Assembly (NCBI GenBank): GCA_964353255.1
Contig: CAYGVJ010000134.1
Coordinates: 1-14,128 of the forward strand
Length of the DNA: 14,128 nucleotides
Reading direction: 5' to 3'
Source: VFZS01 sp964353255
GTDB taxonomy: Bacteria; Acidobacteriota; Terriglobia; Bryobacterales; Bryobacteraceae
Shown here: positions 13,132-14,128 of the stretch, in pieces
How positions within the stretch are numbered: the stretch's first letter is position 1
How the letters are laid out: each line of letters opens with the position of its first letter
Program-made: the position numbers and the translations under genes
The notes under the pieces: generated by a model
The model's input: only the letters and a program-made list of their open reading frames with translations
Database searches by the model: none
Told to the model about the DNA's origin: nothing

Positions 13132-14037
13132 ATGCGGGTGGCAGTTGCCGCCGTGGTCTTCTCGGCTTTGCTTGCTGGCTGGTCGCCAGCGGGCGGCCAG
13201 GAACTTACCACGACCAGCTTTGCCGGTTTCTACCAGGCGCCTACGGTTTCGGGGTGACGGCTTTTAGGGGCAGTACGAAGGGAGCCTGCGGGAGGCGGCG
13301 CGTCGCAACGCGGCCTTCTTCGCCGTGGCCCTCAAGCTCCTCGACCCTCAGGCTCAGGTCCCCGAGGAGCACGCCGCAGTGGTCGTTGCGGAACTGCGTC
13401 TAATCGAGGCCCACGCGGGCTTCGAGGGAAGCCCGCTGTTTGTCTACCGCGAGGACTACTCCCAGTATGTGCCGCGCGGCCACTACACCCGCAGCGTGGC
13501 CGTGCAGCGGTATTTCAAGGCCATGGCGGCACAGGCGACTGCCAGGTCGCGGCGCCGTATGATCCGGCCGAGATCGACGAGTGCCTGGACAACAGCCAGG
13601 GGCTGCGGTTCATGGGCCAGCGCTTCATCCCCGACTCTTACGTTTTTCAGAACCTGGTCGGCATGGACTACACGGGGCAGGGCAACCCCTTCACGCTGGT
13701 TCAGTCGGCCCTGAGGCCGATACGGGGATTCCCGCGGGGGCTGGACGCCATGGACTTGCTGGGCTCGGACCGCGCCCAGGCCATCCTGGCCACCGAGGGC
13801 GACACCGAGTACGCGTTCTATGCCGAGCAGCGCCAGAAGCTGGTGGGCGAGTTCGCCGCTTTTTCCCTTCAGGACTGGAACCGCAACCTGTACTGGGGCT
13901 GGCTGTACGTTTTGAAGTCGCTGCTGGGCGCCTACGGCCCGGGCTACCCGACCTTCATGCGAACCGAGGCCTGGCGCGAGAAGCTGGCTGCTCAGCCCGC
14001 GTCGCGCCCCGCCTGGACCGCCGCATTCGTGCAGTAG
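13132..14037 (+). pseudogene. Fragmented DUF3160-family gene
   Basis: Three pieces of one secreted protein lie in order but in two frames. Piece 1 (13132-13257) is an ATG behind AAGGGGG, a signal peptide (MRVAVAAVVFSALLAGWSPA) and 21 mature residues, ending in TGA. Piece 2 (13271 to about 13535) is in the next frame, behind a TAG at 13265; it has QYEGSLREAARRNAAFFAVA and the DUF3160 hallmark YREDYSQYVPRGHYTRS. Piece 3 (about 13540-14037) is back in the first frame, with GLRFMGQRFIPDSYVFQNLV and ADW-like NRNLYWGWLY. From memory of the family, which is usually 650 residues or more, sequence is missing at both junctions, and the C-terminus after PTFMRTEAWREKL stops early. So at least two internal deletions with frame change and a 3' truncation are likely. 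Function of the family is unknown. Confidence 0.8.
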
Positions 14038-14057
14038 GGTAAGTCTCCTGACTTGCC
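14038..14057 (+). terminator. Stem-loop right after the DUF3160 relic
   Basis: GGTAAGTC (14038-14045) pairs with GACTTGCC (14050-14057) around TCCT; the 8-bp stem has one G-T pair. It begins directly after the stop codon at 14035-14037. No T-tract follows, so it could also be another member of the hairpin repeats. Confidence 0.35.
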
Positions 14058-14128
14058 AGACCTGCCCGGTGAACAAGACGGGAGAGGTACTTGCAAAATT
14101 CGCAGTCTGGGCGGGCTGGAACAATTCA

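Noticed and set aside
13483..14124. Minus-strand open frame of 213 codons over the DUF3160 relic
   Set aside because: The plus strand has strong DUF3160 motifs here, and the minus product has no recognisable motif and a composition typical of a shadow frame.
14069..14128. GTG-initiated open frame running off the right edge (begins MNKTGEVLAKFAVWAGWNNS)
   Set aside because: Only 20 codons are visible, with no ribosome-binding site; it may be the start of a gene but cannot be supported.

Overview
The window is GC-rich and gene-dense. It looks like an Acidobacteriota chromosome, most like the Solibacter/Bryobacter group. The evidence is a VWFA-like protein of the kind expanded in Acidobacteria, a decayed DUF3160 gene, many Gfo/Idh/MocA-type catabolic dehydrogenases, an IclR regulator, and a small family of dispersed hairpin repeats. 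That assignment is inference from gene content; there is no rRNA or tRNA in the window.

Left part (1-3325). It opens with the last 29 codons of a membrane-protein-like gene. A two-gene minus-strand operon follows (YitH-like tandem GNAT acetyltransferase, then an NAD-dependent epimerase-like protein), with a well-formed promoter at 2085-2113. A Phd/YefM-VapC toxin-antitoxin pair lies at 2262-2965. Two diverged relics of the same protein tail (APDMG[T/A]FEYC) flank this pair, so it sits in a decayed region.

Central part (3326-8960). A plus-strand IclR-family regulator converges, 3 bp apart, with a Gfo/Idh/MocA oxidoreductase. A second minus-strand operon runs from 8659 to 5353: Gfo/Idh/MocA dehydrogenase, D-2-hydroxyacid dehydrogenase, then an M20 metallo-deacylase/peptidase. 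The gene junctions are 2 bp apart or overlap by 4 bp. Its promoter (8728-8756) is preceded by two IclR-like operators 21 bp apart. Together these look like an inducible catabolic module for a sugar- or hydroxy-acid-type substrate with an acyl/amide bond; the substrate cannot be read from sequence. A 105-bp MITE-like element with 15-bp terminal inverted repeats lies between the M20 gene and the other oxidoreductase.

Right part (8961-14128). This is a plus-strand run of envelope genes: membrane-anchored M23 peptidase, TolB-like beta-propeller protein, lipoprotein periplasmic adaptor (HlyD/RND type) and a secreted VWA protein with a degenerate metal site. A DUF3160 gene follows; it has lost its reading frame and pieces of its sequence. 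Several plus-strand genes have extended -10 (TGn) promoters.

The points most worth a second look are the paired IclR-like operators, the MITE-like element, the toxin-antitoxin pair between two relic protein tails, the VWA protein without an intact MIDAS beside an adaptor that has no pump, and the fragmented DUF3160 gene.
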